Assembly (NCBI RefSeq): GCF_031626495.1
Contig: NZ_JAMQOJ010000002.1
Coordinates: forward strand, 558,001 to 622,000
Origin: Natrinema sp031626495
Lineage (GTDB): Archaea > Halobacteriota > Halobacteria > Halobacteriales > Natrialbaceae
Direction: 5' to 3'
DNA: 64,000 nt
Position 1 is the first letter of the stretch. Each line of letters opens with the position of its first letter. Below the pieces are notes generated by a model. It made no database searches. It saw only the letters and a list, made by a program, of their open reading frames with translations, and was not told where the DNA came from. Shown piece after piece: positions 8,892-17,364 of this stretch. The position numbers were made by a program, and so were the translations under genes.

Positions 8892-9890
8892 TCAGCCCGC
8901 GACGCTGACGATCCAGTAGCTCGCGCCGATCACGAGAAGCGCGACGCCCTCGAGGCGAGTGAGCTGGCGTCCGGTCGCGAGGACGATCGTCGCGAGCGCA
9001 GTGACTATCCCGAGCCACGCGAGCCCGGCGAAGACGGCCGGATCGACGGCCAGCGGGCGGACGACTGCGGCCACCCCGAGCACGCCGAGCGCGTTGAACA
9101 CGTTCGAGCCGATGACGTTGCCCGCCGCGATGCCCACGTCGTCCTCGCGGGCGGCCACGACCGAGGTCACGAGTTCCGGCAGCGAGGTCCCGGCCGCGAC
9201 GATCGTCGCCCCGATGGCCCACTCCGAGATACCCGCAGTCAGAGCCAGCCCGACCGCGGCATCGATCAGGACGCGCCCGCCGGCGATCACGAGGGCGAGC
9301 CCGGCGAGGACCCGGCCGGTCTCGAGGACGGGGCGCAGTTCCCCGCGGTCGAGATCGGCGGGCTGTTCCGTACCGATCGGCGCGGGGACGGACGGTTCCG
9401 CTCCGATACTGTCGCCCGCGAACGACTGGGCGGGGTTAGCGTTTCGAATCGCGACCCCGAGCGCACCGAGATACCCGATCAGGAGTGCGATGAGGACCAC
9501 CCCCTCGAACCGCGAGACGACGCCGTTCGCGAGGACGGCGATCGCGACGACCGTCGACGCCGCCATCGCGACCGCATCTCGGCGGACCAGCGTCTCGGAG
9601 ACGCGAAACGGCGACAGGAGGGCGACGATCCCGAGCGTCACGGCGAGGTTGAACAGGTTCGAGCCGACGACGTTGCCGACCGCGATGTCGCCTCGTCCCC
9701 CGAACGCGGCCTCGGCCGAGACGGCGATCTCCGGCGCAGAGGTCCCGAACGCGACGACCGTGAGGCCGGCGACGAGGGCGGAGACGCCGGCCGCGCTCGC
9801 GAGTCTCGAGGCGCCGGTCACGAGCAGCCGCGCGCCGAGCCAGAGCGCGAGCACACCGACGACGAGCAACGCCACGTCTCCGAGCACCAT
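8892..9890 (-). CDS. Ca2+/Na+ (cation) exchanger, CaCA family
   Basis: A 332-residue membrane protein of ten hydrophobic segments arranged as two inverted repeats. Both signature alpha repeats are visible: F-G-T-S-A-P-E with G-N-V-V-G-S-N-L-F-N in the first half, and G-T-S-L-P-E with G-N-V-I-G-S-N-V-F-N in the second. This is the YrbG-type exchanger that expels Ca2+ against Na+ entry. A loop of about 40 polar residues separates the halves. It is divergent from the methyltransferase gene at 9993. Confidence 0.85.
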   Translation of the reverse strand: MVLGDVALLVVGVLALWLGARLLVTGASRLASAAGVSALVAGLTVVAFGTSAPEIAVSAEAAFGGRGDIAVGNVVGSNLFNLAVTLGIVALLSPFRVSETLVRRDAVAMAASTVVAIAVLANGVVSRFEGVVLIALLIGYLGALGVAIRNANPAQSFAGDSIGAEPSVPAPIGTEQPADLDRGELRPVLETGRVLAGLALVIAGGRVLIDAAVGLALTAGISEWAIGATIVAAGTSLPELVTSVVAAREDDVGIAAGNVIGSNVFNALGVLGVAAVVRPLAVDPAVFAGLAWLGIVTALATIVLATGRQLTRLEGVALLVIGASYWIVSVAG

Positions 9891-9960
9891 CGATAACAGT
9901 CGTTTTCAGAGGGGAGGAGAAAAACGGCGGGGACACGAATCGGTCGGCCGGAGCCACAAG

Positions 9961-9970
9961 CGTTTAAGCG
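9961..9970 (+). promoter_or_regulatory. TATA box for leaderless methyltransferase mRNA
   Basis: CGTTTAAGCG is centred 27 nt before the ATG at 9993, the spacing expected when transcription starts at the start codon. Confidence 0.5.
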
Positions 9971-9992
9971 GTCCCGGTGAGCACTCGAGGTC

Positions 9993-11072
9993 ATGGCAGA
10001 CGACGGGGACCGGCACCGACAGAGCCGGCTGTTCACCGACGACGACGGCGGGTTCGACGCCGACCGCGCACGCGAAGAATCGCTACCCGTCGAAGACGGC
10101 GAGGTGATCGACACCGACGAACTGGCCGATCACCAGCGCTACGTCGAGGGGCGGGGGATCTACGACGAGCGCAACCGAGTGAACGACCTCACCGGCAAGG
10201 AGTGGAAGTACGCCACGAAGTCGGTGATCGCCGAGGGGTATCCCCCGGACGTGCAACACGACCTGCGCAGCGAACACGGCGGTCAGAAGCCGCCGCGCCT
10301 CTGTGCCGAGCTGATCGGCCGGTTCAGCAAGGCCGGCGACACCGTCCTCGATCCCTTCGCCGGGGTCGGCGGGACGCTACTCGGCGCGAGTTTCTGCGAA
10401 CACGAGGGAACCGGCCGCCGCGAGGCCATCGGCTTCGAGCGCACCCAGCAGTGGGTCGACATCTATCACACCGTCCTCGAGCGGGAAAACGAAGAGCGCC
10501 GCGCCCGCGGCGACCCGCCGCTGGCCGAACAGGACATGCGCCACGGCGACTGCGCCGAGTTGATCGAGGCGGTGCCCGACGATTCGGTCGATCTCCTCCT
10601 GACCGACGTTCCCTACTGGCACATGGACGAACTCGAGCAGACGCGCAACGAGCGCCGAACGCGCGAGAGCAAGCTGGGATCGTTCGACGGGCAGACTGGC
10701 GACGAGGCGGCCGGTGAGGTCGATGCCGATGTGGAGCCGTCCGCGTCCGACGGCGAGTGGGAGACGAAAGCCGACTGGCTCGACGACATGGCCGCGAAGT
10801 TCGATCGCTTCGCCGACGCGGTCGCGCCGGACGGCCATCTCGTGGTCTTCATCGGCGATATGTACCGCGAGCAGTCCTACGAGTTCCTCTCGGCCGACCT
10901 CGCGCGCGCCATCGAGGAGACCGCACCCGTGACGCTCGCCGCCAATCTGATCTGGTACGATCCGTCGAAGGACCTCCACGTCTACGGCTACCCGTTCTCC
11001 TTCGTCCCCTCGATGGTCCACCAGAACGTTCTCGTCTTCCGCCTCGAGGACGGAACCGAAGCGGAAGCCTGA
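9993..11072 (+). CDS. Amino-methyltransferase (N4/N6-type) with altered D-V-P-Y-W catalytic motif
   Basis: A 359-residue protein. After about 95 acidic residues comes G-G-Q-K-P-P-R-L (motif X), then the AdoMet site D-P-F-A-G-V-G-G-T at residues 120-128, then T-D-V-P-Y-W at 204-209. The order X-I-IV differs from the beta class of DNA methylases. The usual catalytic D/N-P-P-Y/F/W reads D-V-P-Y-W, so the first proline is lost. A charged low-complexity stretch (about 220-260) follows the catalytic loop. There is no restriction nuclease beside it. It could be a solitary DNA methylase or an RNA base methylase; sequence does not decide. Confidence 0.65.
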   Translation: MADDGDRHRQSRLFTDDDGGFDADRAREESLPVEDGEVIDTDELADHQRYVEGRGIYDERNRVNDLTGKEWKYATKSVIAEGYPPDVQHDLRSEHGGQKPPRLCAELIGRFSKAGDTVLDPFAGVGGTLLGASFCEHEGTGRREAIGFERTQQWVDIYHTVLERENEERRARGDPPLAEQDMRHGDCAELIEAVPDDSVDLLLTDVPYWHMDELEQTRNERRTRESKLGSFDGQTGDEAAGEVDADVEPSASDGEWETKADWLDDMAAKFDRFADAVAPDGHLVVFIGDMYREQSYEFLSADLARAIEETAPVTLAANLIWYDPSKDLHVYGYPFSFVPSMVHQNVLVFRLEDGTEAEA

Positions 11073-11210
11073 TTTCGTCTGACCCCCGTCTGTCGGTCGT
11101 CTGACGCGGTTTTATTGGGCACCGTCGAGACGAAACGAACAGGCGCGCCGACGGCTTCCCCACCCCTCCCCATCCGTCCGCGCGCCTGCTCCCGTTCCTC
11201 TCCTTTCGAC

Positions 11211-11873
11211 TCAGGCGTTCGCGGGCAGCAGCGCCGACCGGACCGCGTCCGCGCGATCGGTCTCGGTGATGATCGCGACCTCGTCGCCGACAGCGAGTTC
11301 GGTCCCCGGAAGCGGTATCGTCAACGGCTCGCGAGCGCGGCCGTGGGCGTAGATCCGCGCGGACTCGGGTAACTCGAGCTCGCTCATCCGCTTGCCGACA
11401 GCGGGCGAGCCGTCCCTGATCTCGAGGACCGTCAGCTGGAGGTTCGCCGCGAGATCGGCGACGACGTTGAAGTCGCCGCCGAGCAGGGCGGTCTTCGCGC
11501 CCGCAGCGCCGAGGCGCTCGGGATACACGATCTCGTCGACCTCCGCGGCGTACTTCTCGTAGATGTCCTCGCGGTAATCCTCGTCGATCCGCAGCACGGT
11601 CCGACAGCCGTGGTGGGTGCCGACCATGCAGGCCGCGAAGTTGACGTTGAGGTCCGGCGTGAACGCGCCGATCGCGTCGGCGGCCTCGATCCCCGCCTCG
11701 ACGAGGACCTCCTCGTCGGCACCGTCGCCCTGCACCGTCTCGAAGCCGTCGCCAGTGGCGCGCTCGATCCGATCGATGTCGTCGTCGACGATGACGACGT
11801 CGTGGCCTTCCTCGACGAGGATCGTCGCCGTCCGCGAGCCGACGCGCCCGTATCCCACGATAACAAACCTCAT
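11211..11873 (-). CDS. trkA: TrkA-type K+ uptake regulatory subunit (RCK N and C domains)
   Basis: A 220-residue cytosolic protein. The NAD-binding glycine motif V-G-Y-G-R-V-G-S at the N-terminus and I-V-D-D-D-I at the end of the second strand mark an RCK_N domain (about 1-120). Residues about 135-215 form an RCK_C ligand domain. These subunits gate Trk/Ktr potassium channels, vital for a salt-in organism. No membrane partner is adjacent, so it may serve a TrkH encoded elsewhere. Confidence 0.85.
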   Translation of the reverse strand: MRFVIVGYGRVGSRTATILVEEGHDVVIVDDDIDRIERATGDGFETVQGDGADEEVLVEAGIEAADAIGAFTPDLNVNFAACMVGTHHGCRTVLRIDEDYREDIYEKYAAEVDEIVYPERLGAAGAKTALLGGDFNVVADLAANLQLTVLEIRDGSPAVGKRMSELELPESARIYAHGRAREPLTIPLPGTELAVGDEVAIITETDRADAVRSALLPANA

Positions 11874-12078
11874 AATACATCGATACGCGCTCGGGGGTCA
11901 AATACGTTGGTCCGCACGGAGGATCGTCAGCCGTTCGAACCGACACCGGCCTTCGAGCGACGACGCCAGCACGTCGCGGCGAGGGGGCGACCGGCATATT
12001 CACGAACGTGATGTGCGCCGCGATCGGCACGGACAAAAATCTTTAACTAAGCGGTATGGTTATGCTCGAGCGTCCAAC

Positions 12079-13542
12079 ATGGGGGCCATCGAGCAACTCG
12101 CGGCGTACTTCGATTTCGACGAACACGAAACGGACGTCACGACCGAACTGATCGCGGGGATCACGACGTTTCTGGCGATGTCGTACATCATCGTTGTCAA
12201 TCCGACGGTCTTGCTGCCGGCGATCATGGGCTTCAACGCGGAGGGGGGGCTCAATCAGCAGACGACCATCGACGGCACCGTCTACAGTTCGACGGAGGTG
12301 TTCCAGATGCTCGCGATCGCGACGATCATCGCGTCGGTCGTCGCGGTCCTCGTCATGGCGCTGTACGCGAACCGGCCGTTCGGGCTCGCGCCCGGGATGG
12401 GGCTGAACGCCTTCTTCACGTTCACCGTCGTCATCGGGATGGGGATCCCGTGGCAGACGGCCCTCGCGGCGGTCTTCGTCGAGGGGATCATCTTCATCGC
12501 CATCACTGCCGTCGGAGCCAGAAAGTACGTCATCAACCTCTTCCCCGAACCGGTGAAGTTCTCCGTCGGTGCCGGTATCGGTGTCTTCCTGCTCTTCATC
12601 GGGCTCCAGGAGATGCAGATCGTCGCGGCCGACTCCGCGACGATGGTCACGCTCGGCGACATCGCACAGAATCCCGCAGCGATCCTCGGCCTGGCCGGTC
12701 TCTTCCTGACGTTCATCCTCTGGGCTCGTGGAATGAAAGGCGCGATCATCGTCGGCATCCTCGGCACGGCCGCCGCCGGCTGGGCACTCCTGCTCGCGGG
12801 CGTCGCGAGCGCGTCGGCGCTCGCACCCGAGACGCTACTCGACGGCGAGACCGGCGAGGTCACCTTCGAAGCGGTAACGTCGCCCCACTACGACATCACG
12901 CCGCTGGTCGGCGCGTTCGTCGAGGGGCTGCGCGACGTCGATCCGCTCACGTTCGCGCTCGTCGTGTTCACGTTCTTCTTCGTCGACTTCTTCGACACCG
13001 CCGGGACGCTCATCGGCGTCTCCCAGTTCGGCGGCTTCCTCGACGAGGACGGCGAACTGCCCGAGATGGAGAAGCCGCTGATGGCCGACGCGGTCGGCAC
13101 TACCGTCGGCGCGATGATCGGCACTTCGACGGTGACGACCTACATCGAGTCCTCGACCGGCGTCGAGGAAGGCGGTCGAACCGGCTTTACCGCACTGGTG
13201 GTCGCGATCCTGTTCGCGCTGTCGCTGGTCGCGGTGCCGGTTATCGCCGCCATCCCCGCCTACGCCTCGTTCATCGCGCTCGTCGCCGTCGGCGTCATCA
13301 TGCTCCAGGGCGTCCTCGACGTCGACTGGGAGGATCCGGCGTGGTCTGTCTCCGCCGGTCTGACCATCACCATCATGCCGCTGACCTACTCGATCGCGAA
13401 CGGGCTCGCAGCCGGGATCATCGCCTACCCGCTCGTGAAAACGGCGATGGGCGAACGGAACGACGTGCGACTCGGACAGTGGGCGATCGCCGTCGCTCTG
13501 GTCGGCTACTTCTACGTCTACACCAGCGGCATGCTCGGCTAA
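12079..13542 (+). CDS. NCS2-family purine permease (AzgA/PbuG type)
   Basis: A 487-residue membrane protein with 12-14 hydrophobic segments. Landmarks are the N-terminal T-E-L-I-A-G-I-T-T-F-L-A-M-S-Y-I, G-M-G-L-N-A-F-F-T-F, F-F-D-T-A-G-T-L and S-T-V-T-T-Y-I-E-S-S-T-G-V, all characteristic of the AzgA branch of NCS2 transporters, which take up adenine, guanine or hypoxanthine by proton symport. The start at 12079 (M-G-A-I-E-Q) places the amphipathic N-terminus as in the family. A T-rich promoter region (ATCTTTAACTAAG) lies about 30 nt upstream. Confidence 0.85.
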   Translation: MGAIEQLAAYFDFDEHETDVTTELIAGITTFLAMSYIIVVNPTVLLPAIMGFNAEGGLNQQTTIDGTVYSSTEVFQMLAIATIIASVVAVLVMALYANRPFGLAPGMGLNAFFTFTVVIGMGIPWQTALAAVFVEGIIFIAITAVGARKYVINLFPEPVKFSVGAGIGVFLLFIGLQEMQIVAADSATMVTLGDIAQNPAAILGLAGLFLTFILWARGMKGAIIVGILGTAAAGWALLLAGVASASALAPETLLDGETGEVTFEAVTSPHYDITPLVGAFVEGLRDVDPLTFALVVFTFFFVDFFDTAGTLIGVSQFGGFLDEDGELPEMEKPLMADAVGTTVGAMIGTSTVTTYIESSTGVEEGGRTGFTALVVAILFALSLVAVPVIAAIPAYASFIALVAVGVIMLQGVLDVDWEDPAWSVSAGLTITIMPLTYSIANGLAAGIIAYPLVKTAMGERNDVRLGQWAIAVALVGYFYVYTSGMLG

Positions 13543-13626
13543 CGTCGGCATTGCCGCGCTGAATAGCTTCAGTGACCGCCGGAACCCGTGTGCTCTTAGG
13601 CCTCGAGGCCCCTACCATCCATCACA

Positions 13627-13884
13627 ATGGCAGACATCACTATGTACGAGCTCCCCGGCTGTCCGTACTGTGCCAAGGTCCGCTCGAAACTGGACGAACT
13701 CGAACTCGACTACGACATCATCGAGGTTCCTCGCTCTCACGAGGACCGCACCGAAGTCGAGAAGGTCAGCGGCCAGACGGGCGTGCCGGTCATCGTCGAC
13801 GAGGCCAACGGCGTCGACGGAATGAACGAGAGCGACGACATCGTTGCCTATCTCGAAAAGACCTACGGCGACGGCGCGGCGTAA
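13627..13884 (+). CDS. Glutaredoxin-like protein
   Basis: An 85-residue thioredoxin-fold protein. The active site is G-C-P-Y-C (Cys12, Cys15) and the cis-proline loop reads G-V-P-V-I-V-D. Length is typical of classic glutaredoxins. In haloarchaea the reductant is likely gamma-glutamylcysteine or thioredoxin reductase (family knowledge, not shown here). Single gene, convergent with the regulator at 14038. Confidence 0.85.
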   Translation: MADITMYELPGCPYCAKVRSKLDELELDYDIIEVPRSHEDRTEVEKVSGQTGVPVIVDEANGVDGMNESDDIVAYLEKTYGDGAA

Positions 13885-14037
13885 GGCCGCCTCGGCAGAC
13901 GACGGCCTCCGTTCCGAACGGGTTCGATAGCCGCTCCAGCGTTACGACGAACAGGCGGCGCTCGATCGACGTTTCTCGGCGAGAGCGACACGAAAAGTGG
14001 TATCGATCGATTCAGCGCTCGGCGGGTCGTCCGCCGA

Positions 14038-15003
14038 TCAGACGGCTTCCTCGCGCTCGGAACGTTCCCGGATGACGTCTCTGAGTTCGTCGGCGTTGCG
14101 AAGTTCCGCGAGTTCGTCGCGTTCGACCAGCGCCGTACCGTCGACGGACTCCTGTTTCGCCCGGTCGACGACGTAGACCGAGCGCGTGCGGGTGACGTGG
14201 CCGATAGAACTCATGATCCGGGCGCGCTTCTCGGCCGCCTTGGTAAACTTAGAGTGACCGGTCAGGACGATGTCGCTGTCGTCTTCGTCCTCGCTGACCG
14301 CCGTAAACGGCGACCGGACCGTCGGGTGGACCTGATAGCCGGCTCGCGTGAGGACCGCGACCACCTGCTCGTCGTCCGGGTCCGCTTCCGGATCGTCCGG
14401 CGTCGCGTCGCTCTCGTGGACCTCGTCTGCCCCCTCGAGTACGTCGACCGGACTCGTGAGAGGCGCATCGAACATCTCCTCCAAGGCCATCGCGACCTCG
14501 ACGGAGGCGTTCATCCCGTCTTCGTACTTCGAGACGGTCCGCCGGGAGACGCCGAGTTCGTTGGCCAGTTGGCCCAGGCTCCAGTCGCGGTCCTGACGCT
14601 CGTCGGCCAACAGGTCGCCGTCGATGTTGACGTAGAGGCCGCCGGGAGCGGCGTAGATCAGCGGCGGTACCTCCTCGATGAACAGATTGTACGCCGTATC
14701 GGGACTGAAGACGGGGACGCCGTGGCGGAAGTAGACGACGTCGGGTTTGAGGTCCTCGTCGCGACTACGCAGACCGATTACGAGCGGCGTCGCCTGGAGA
14801 TAGGTGCCCAGACGGCGCATCTCGTGACCGGTTGCCTCGTTGAATGCGTCGATGTTCGCGAGGATTTTGACGAGGATCAGGTCGTCGCCGCGACGTGCAG
14901 CGATGTCGAAACTCTTCGGCCGGATCGCACACCGGTCGCTGACCACGAATCCCGCGTCCTCTAACATCGCGGTTACGTTGCCGACCAGTGCGGAGCGGGA
15001 CAT
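14038..15003 (-). CDS. Archaeal HTH transcriptional regulator (COG1395-type, nuclease-fold plus Cro/XRE HTH)
   Basis: A 321-residue cytosolic protein. Residues 1-110 look like a restriction-nuclease-fold domain (D-I-A-A-R-R-G-D-D-L-I-L-V-K-I has the D...K pattern); about 125-180 is a lambda-repressor-like HTH (S-L-G-Q-L-A-N-E-L-G-V-S-R-R-T-V-S-K-Y-E); the rest is acidic and ends in a third domain. It matches the conserved archaeal putative HTH regulator family. The frame stays open upstream, but the ATG at 15003 fits the family N-terminus and has a T-A-T-A-rich box (CTTATAGG) about 25 nt before it. It is divergent from tiaS. Confidence 0.8.
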   Translation of the reverse strand: MSRSALVGNVTAMLEDAGFVVSDRCAIRPKSFDIAARRGDDLILVKILANIDAFNEATGHEMRRLGTYLQATPLVIGLRSRDEDLKPDVVYFRHGVPVFSPDTAYNLFIEEVPPLIYAAPGGLYVNIDGDLLADERQDRDWSLGQLANELGVSRRTVSKYEDGMNASVEVAMALEEMFDAPLTSPVDVLEGADEVHESDATPDDPEADPDDEQVVAVLTRAGYQVHPTVRSPFTAVSEDEDDSDIVLTGHSKFTKAAEKRARIMSSIGHVTRTRSVYVVDRAKQESVDGTALVERDELAELRNADELRDVIRERSEREEAV

Positions 15004-15085
15004 ACGGGGACGTAAGCGATTCCTCCTATAAGACGTTTTCCCCGATATGTCCGTCTGCCGTGTCGCGATTCGGGGCCGTACTGGG

Positions 15086-15099
15086 AGAATACTTATATA
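15086..15099 (+). promoter_or_regulatory. TATA box upstream of tiaS
   Basis: AATACTTATATAGCC is the strongest TATA-like element in the divergent gap. It is about 75 nt before the tiaS start, implying a leader of roughly 45-50 nt. Confidence 0.4.
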
Positions 15100-15168
15100 G
15101 CCGCTTTCGCCGGCCACGAGAAGGCGGATCCCGAAAGGGGTTACTCGACCGGCCGACAAGCACCGCCG

Positions 15169-16476
15169 ATGACCGTCGTCGGGATCGACGATACCGACTC
15201 GCGCGAGCGGGGAATGTGTACGACCTACGTCGCCGCGCAGATAGCCGAGCGACTGCGAACGGCCGAGTCCGCGACCGTCTCTCGCCTCCTGCTCGTCCGA
15301 CTCAACCCCGCCGTCGAGTACAAGACGCGCGGGAACGCCGCGCTGGCGATCCACACCGACTGCGATCCGGAGCGCGCGTTCGCGCTCGCGCGCGACCGAC
15401 TCGAGCTTTTGGCCGAGACCGACGACGAGCGGACGAATCCCGGACTGGTCGTGGCGGAGCATGATCCTGACACGGAGGTTCCGGACGGCGTGAGGCGATT
15501 CGCGCGCGCAGCGATCCGCGACCACCTCGAGATTGCCGATGCCGTGGCGCTCCTCGAGCGCCACGGCTACCGGTCGTGGCACACCGGTAACGGTCGCGGC
15601 CGGATCGGCGCGCTGGCGGCGATCGGAGCGCGGACGGCCCTCGAGGAGTGGACGTACGAGTTCATTTCCTACCGCGAGTCCGAGCGCTGGGGGACGCCAC
15701 GCGAGGTCGATCGCGAGAGCGTCTTTGCGGCGGCCGACGATGGCTATCCGGCAGTGTGGGACACGGTCGACCGCGGCGAGGGCGAGACCGTCTGTGTCCC
15801 CCACACGCCGGGGCCGATCCTCCACGGGATCCGCGGCGACGACCCCGACACGGTTCGGACGGTCGCCGAGCGAATCGAGAGCGAACCCGTCGCCGACAGC
15901 CAGCTATTCGTCACCAATCAGGGGACGGATGTCCACCTCCGAGACGGCTCGCTCGGGACCGCCGAGGACGGCCGCGCCTACCGGCTCGAGGGACAGGTCG
16001 CGAGCGAGCCCGAAACCCGCCGGGGCGGGCACGTCTTCGTCGACCTCGGGCCGCCGGCCGACGCGCCAACGGCGGGCAGCGCGGACGGGGCCGAGCGGCT
16101 CGCGTGTACGGCCTTCGAACCGACGAAGCGCTTCCGCGACCGCGTGCGCGCACTCAGGATCGGCGACCGGATCACCGCCTGCGGCGAAGTGAGCCGCGGG
16201 ACGCTGAAACTCGAGAAGTTCGCCGTCCGCGACCTCGTGCGGACCGAGCGGGTGACGCCGACCTGTCCCGACTGCGAGCGAACGATGGAAAGCGCCGGTC
16301 GCGATCAGGGCTACCGCTGTCGGGACTGCGGAACGCGGACGGCAGAGAAAGCGCGACGGCGACTCGAGCGCGACCTCGAACCGGGCTGGTACGAGGTCCC
16401 CCCGTGTGCGCGACGGCACGTCGCGAAGCCGCTCGTCCGCGGCGGGTTCGACGCGCCGACGCATCCGGAGCGGTAG
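15169..16476 (+). CDS. tiaS: tRNA(Ile2) 2-agmatinylcytidine synthetase TiaS
   Basis: A 435-residue enzyme. It opens with V-V-G-I-D-D-T-D-S, the kinase-like signature of TiaS, continues with a R-L-N-P-A-V-E-Y-K-T-R-G-N-A-A segment, and ends with an OB-like region and a zinc ribbon (C-P-D-C near 16263, C-R-D-C near 16324). TiaS joins agmatine to C34 of tRNA(Ile) CAU so it reads AUA codons, an archaea-specific step. Domain order and length match the family. Confidence 0.92.
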   Translation: MTVVGIDDTDSRERGMCTTYVAAQIAERLRTAESATVSRLLLVRLNPAVEYKTRGNAALAIHTDCDPERAFALARDRLELLAETDDERTNPGLVVAEHDPDTEVPDGVRRFARAAIRDHLEIADAVALLERHGYRSWHTGNGRGRIGALAAIGARTALEEWTYEFISYRESERWGTPREVDRESVFAAADDGYPAVWDTVDRGEGETVCVPHTPGPILHGIRGDDPDTVRTVAERIESEPVADSQLFVTNQGTDVHLRDGSLGTAEDGRAYRLEGQVASEPETRRGGHVFVDLGPPADAPTAGSADGAERLACTAFEPTKRFRDRVRALRIGDRITACGEVSRGTLKLEKFAVRDLVRTERVTPTCPDCERTMESAGRDQGYRCRDCGTRTAEKARRRLERDLEPGWYEVPPCARRHVAKPLVRGGFDAPTHPER

Positions 16477-16505
16477 TGTGCCGGGCGTTCGGAACGCGTT
16501 CCGGC

Positions 16506-16709
16506 TCAGCGAACGCTGATCCCATTGCGGGCGAGGAACTGACTCGCTTCTTTGATCTCGACGGGGCTGCCGATGATCCGGCAGCGGTCGTCCCCCTCCG
16601 AAACGATGGAAACGGTGAACTCGTCGTCGAGCCGCGGCTCCAGCCCCTCGAGAAGCTCCCGCGAGAGGACGATCTGGGTGCTGTCACGCAGCTGCGACGC
16701 GTCTGGCAT
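16506..16709 (-). CDS. Small conserved haloarchaeal protein (VNG_1110C-like)
   Basis: A 67-residue protein beginning M-P-D-A-S-Q-L-R-D-S-T-Q-I-V-L and ending in F-L-A-R-N-G-I-S-V-R. I recognise this as a short conserved haloarchaeal family of about the same size, with no known function. It has no membrane segment or cysteine. It is convergent with tiaS, 29 nt apart. Confidence 0.7.
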   Translation of the reverse strand: MPDASQLRDSTQIVLSRELLEGLEPRLDDEFTVSIVSEGDDRCRIIGSPVEIKEASQFLARNGISVR

Positions 16710-16877
16710 GCGTAACCGATCCCTCGCCCGTCGTTTATGTGTGTCGAAGTCCAGTTGGTATTGGTAATAGGGCGATGGGACGACCGAAATCGCTCTCCGG
16801 ATCGGAAAGCAGCGAGTCGCATCTCGGTCGACGAGGGCCGAACGTAGCTCGGTTACGGAGTAATCGAGGGAAATAAC

Positions 16878-17066
16878 TCACACGGAGTCTACCGACGGCG
16901 GCAGCTCGACGGCGACGAGTTCGTGTCCCGTTTCCTGTCGATGGTCGGTACCGACTTCCGTCGCTTCGTCCCGCCCGTTAGCCGACTGTTCGAACGAACA
17001 CCCGTCGCACTGCACGAGGAACCGCTTCGACTCCGTCCGCGTCGGCCCGGTATCGTTTGTCGCCAT
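16878..17066 (-). CDS. Small protein with C-x2-C and paired His (possible zinc site)
   Basis: A 62-residue acidic protein. V-Q-C-D-G-C-S-F-E-Q supplies two cysteines and D-H-R-Q-E-T-G-H-E two histidines about 20 residues later, a plausible single zinc site. The ATG at 17066 and composition look haloarchaeal. Family not identified. A second open frame on the same strand overlaps it but is basic and unconvincing. Confidence 0.6.
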   Translation of the reverse strand: MATNDTGPTRTESKRFLVQCDGCSFEQSANGRDEATEVGTDHRQETGHELVAVELPPSVDSV

Positions 17067-17364
17067 GTGACACGCTTCAGTAGCATCCCGCTTGAATTAT
17101 CCTCCAAAGAAATTCGGGTCAGGCCGTATCCGGCCCGTATCACGTGTGACCGTCAGAGAACGTATCGATTTCGTAGGGATCTGCGTCGGGCCGTTCCAGA
17201 CCGGCGATGTACAGACGAATTAACGAAATACGTCCGTCCCGCGACTCACGCCGTGCAATCGCTCGAGTCGGACCGTTCGACGCGCGCCGGACGGACGACG
17301 GGCTCGAGGAGGAGCAGAGCCACGGGCGGTAACGCGGTCCCGTTCACCGATTCGCGATCCGGGT
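17067..17364. other. Non-coding gap, nothing recognised
   Basis: The 298 bases between two minus-strand genes have a short AT-rich part near 17090-17115 that probably belongs to the promoter of the small gene ending at 17066. I see no further gene. Confidence 0.4.
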
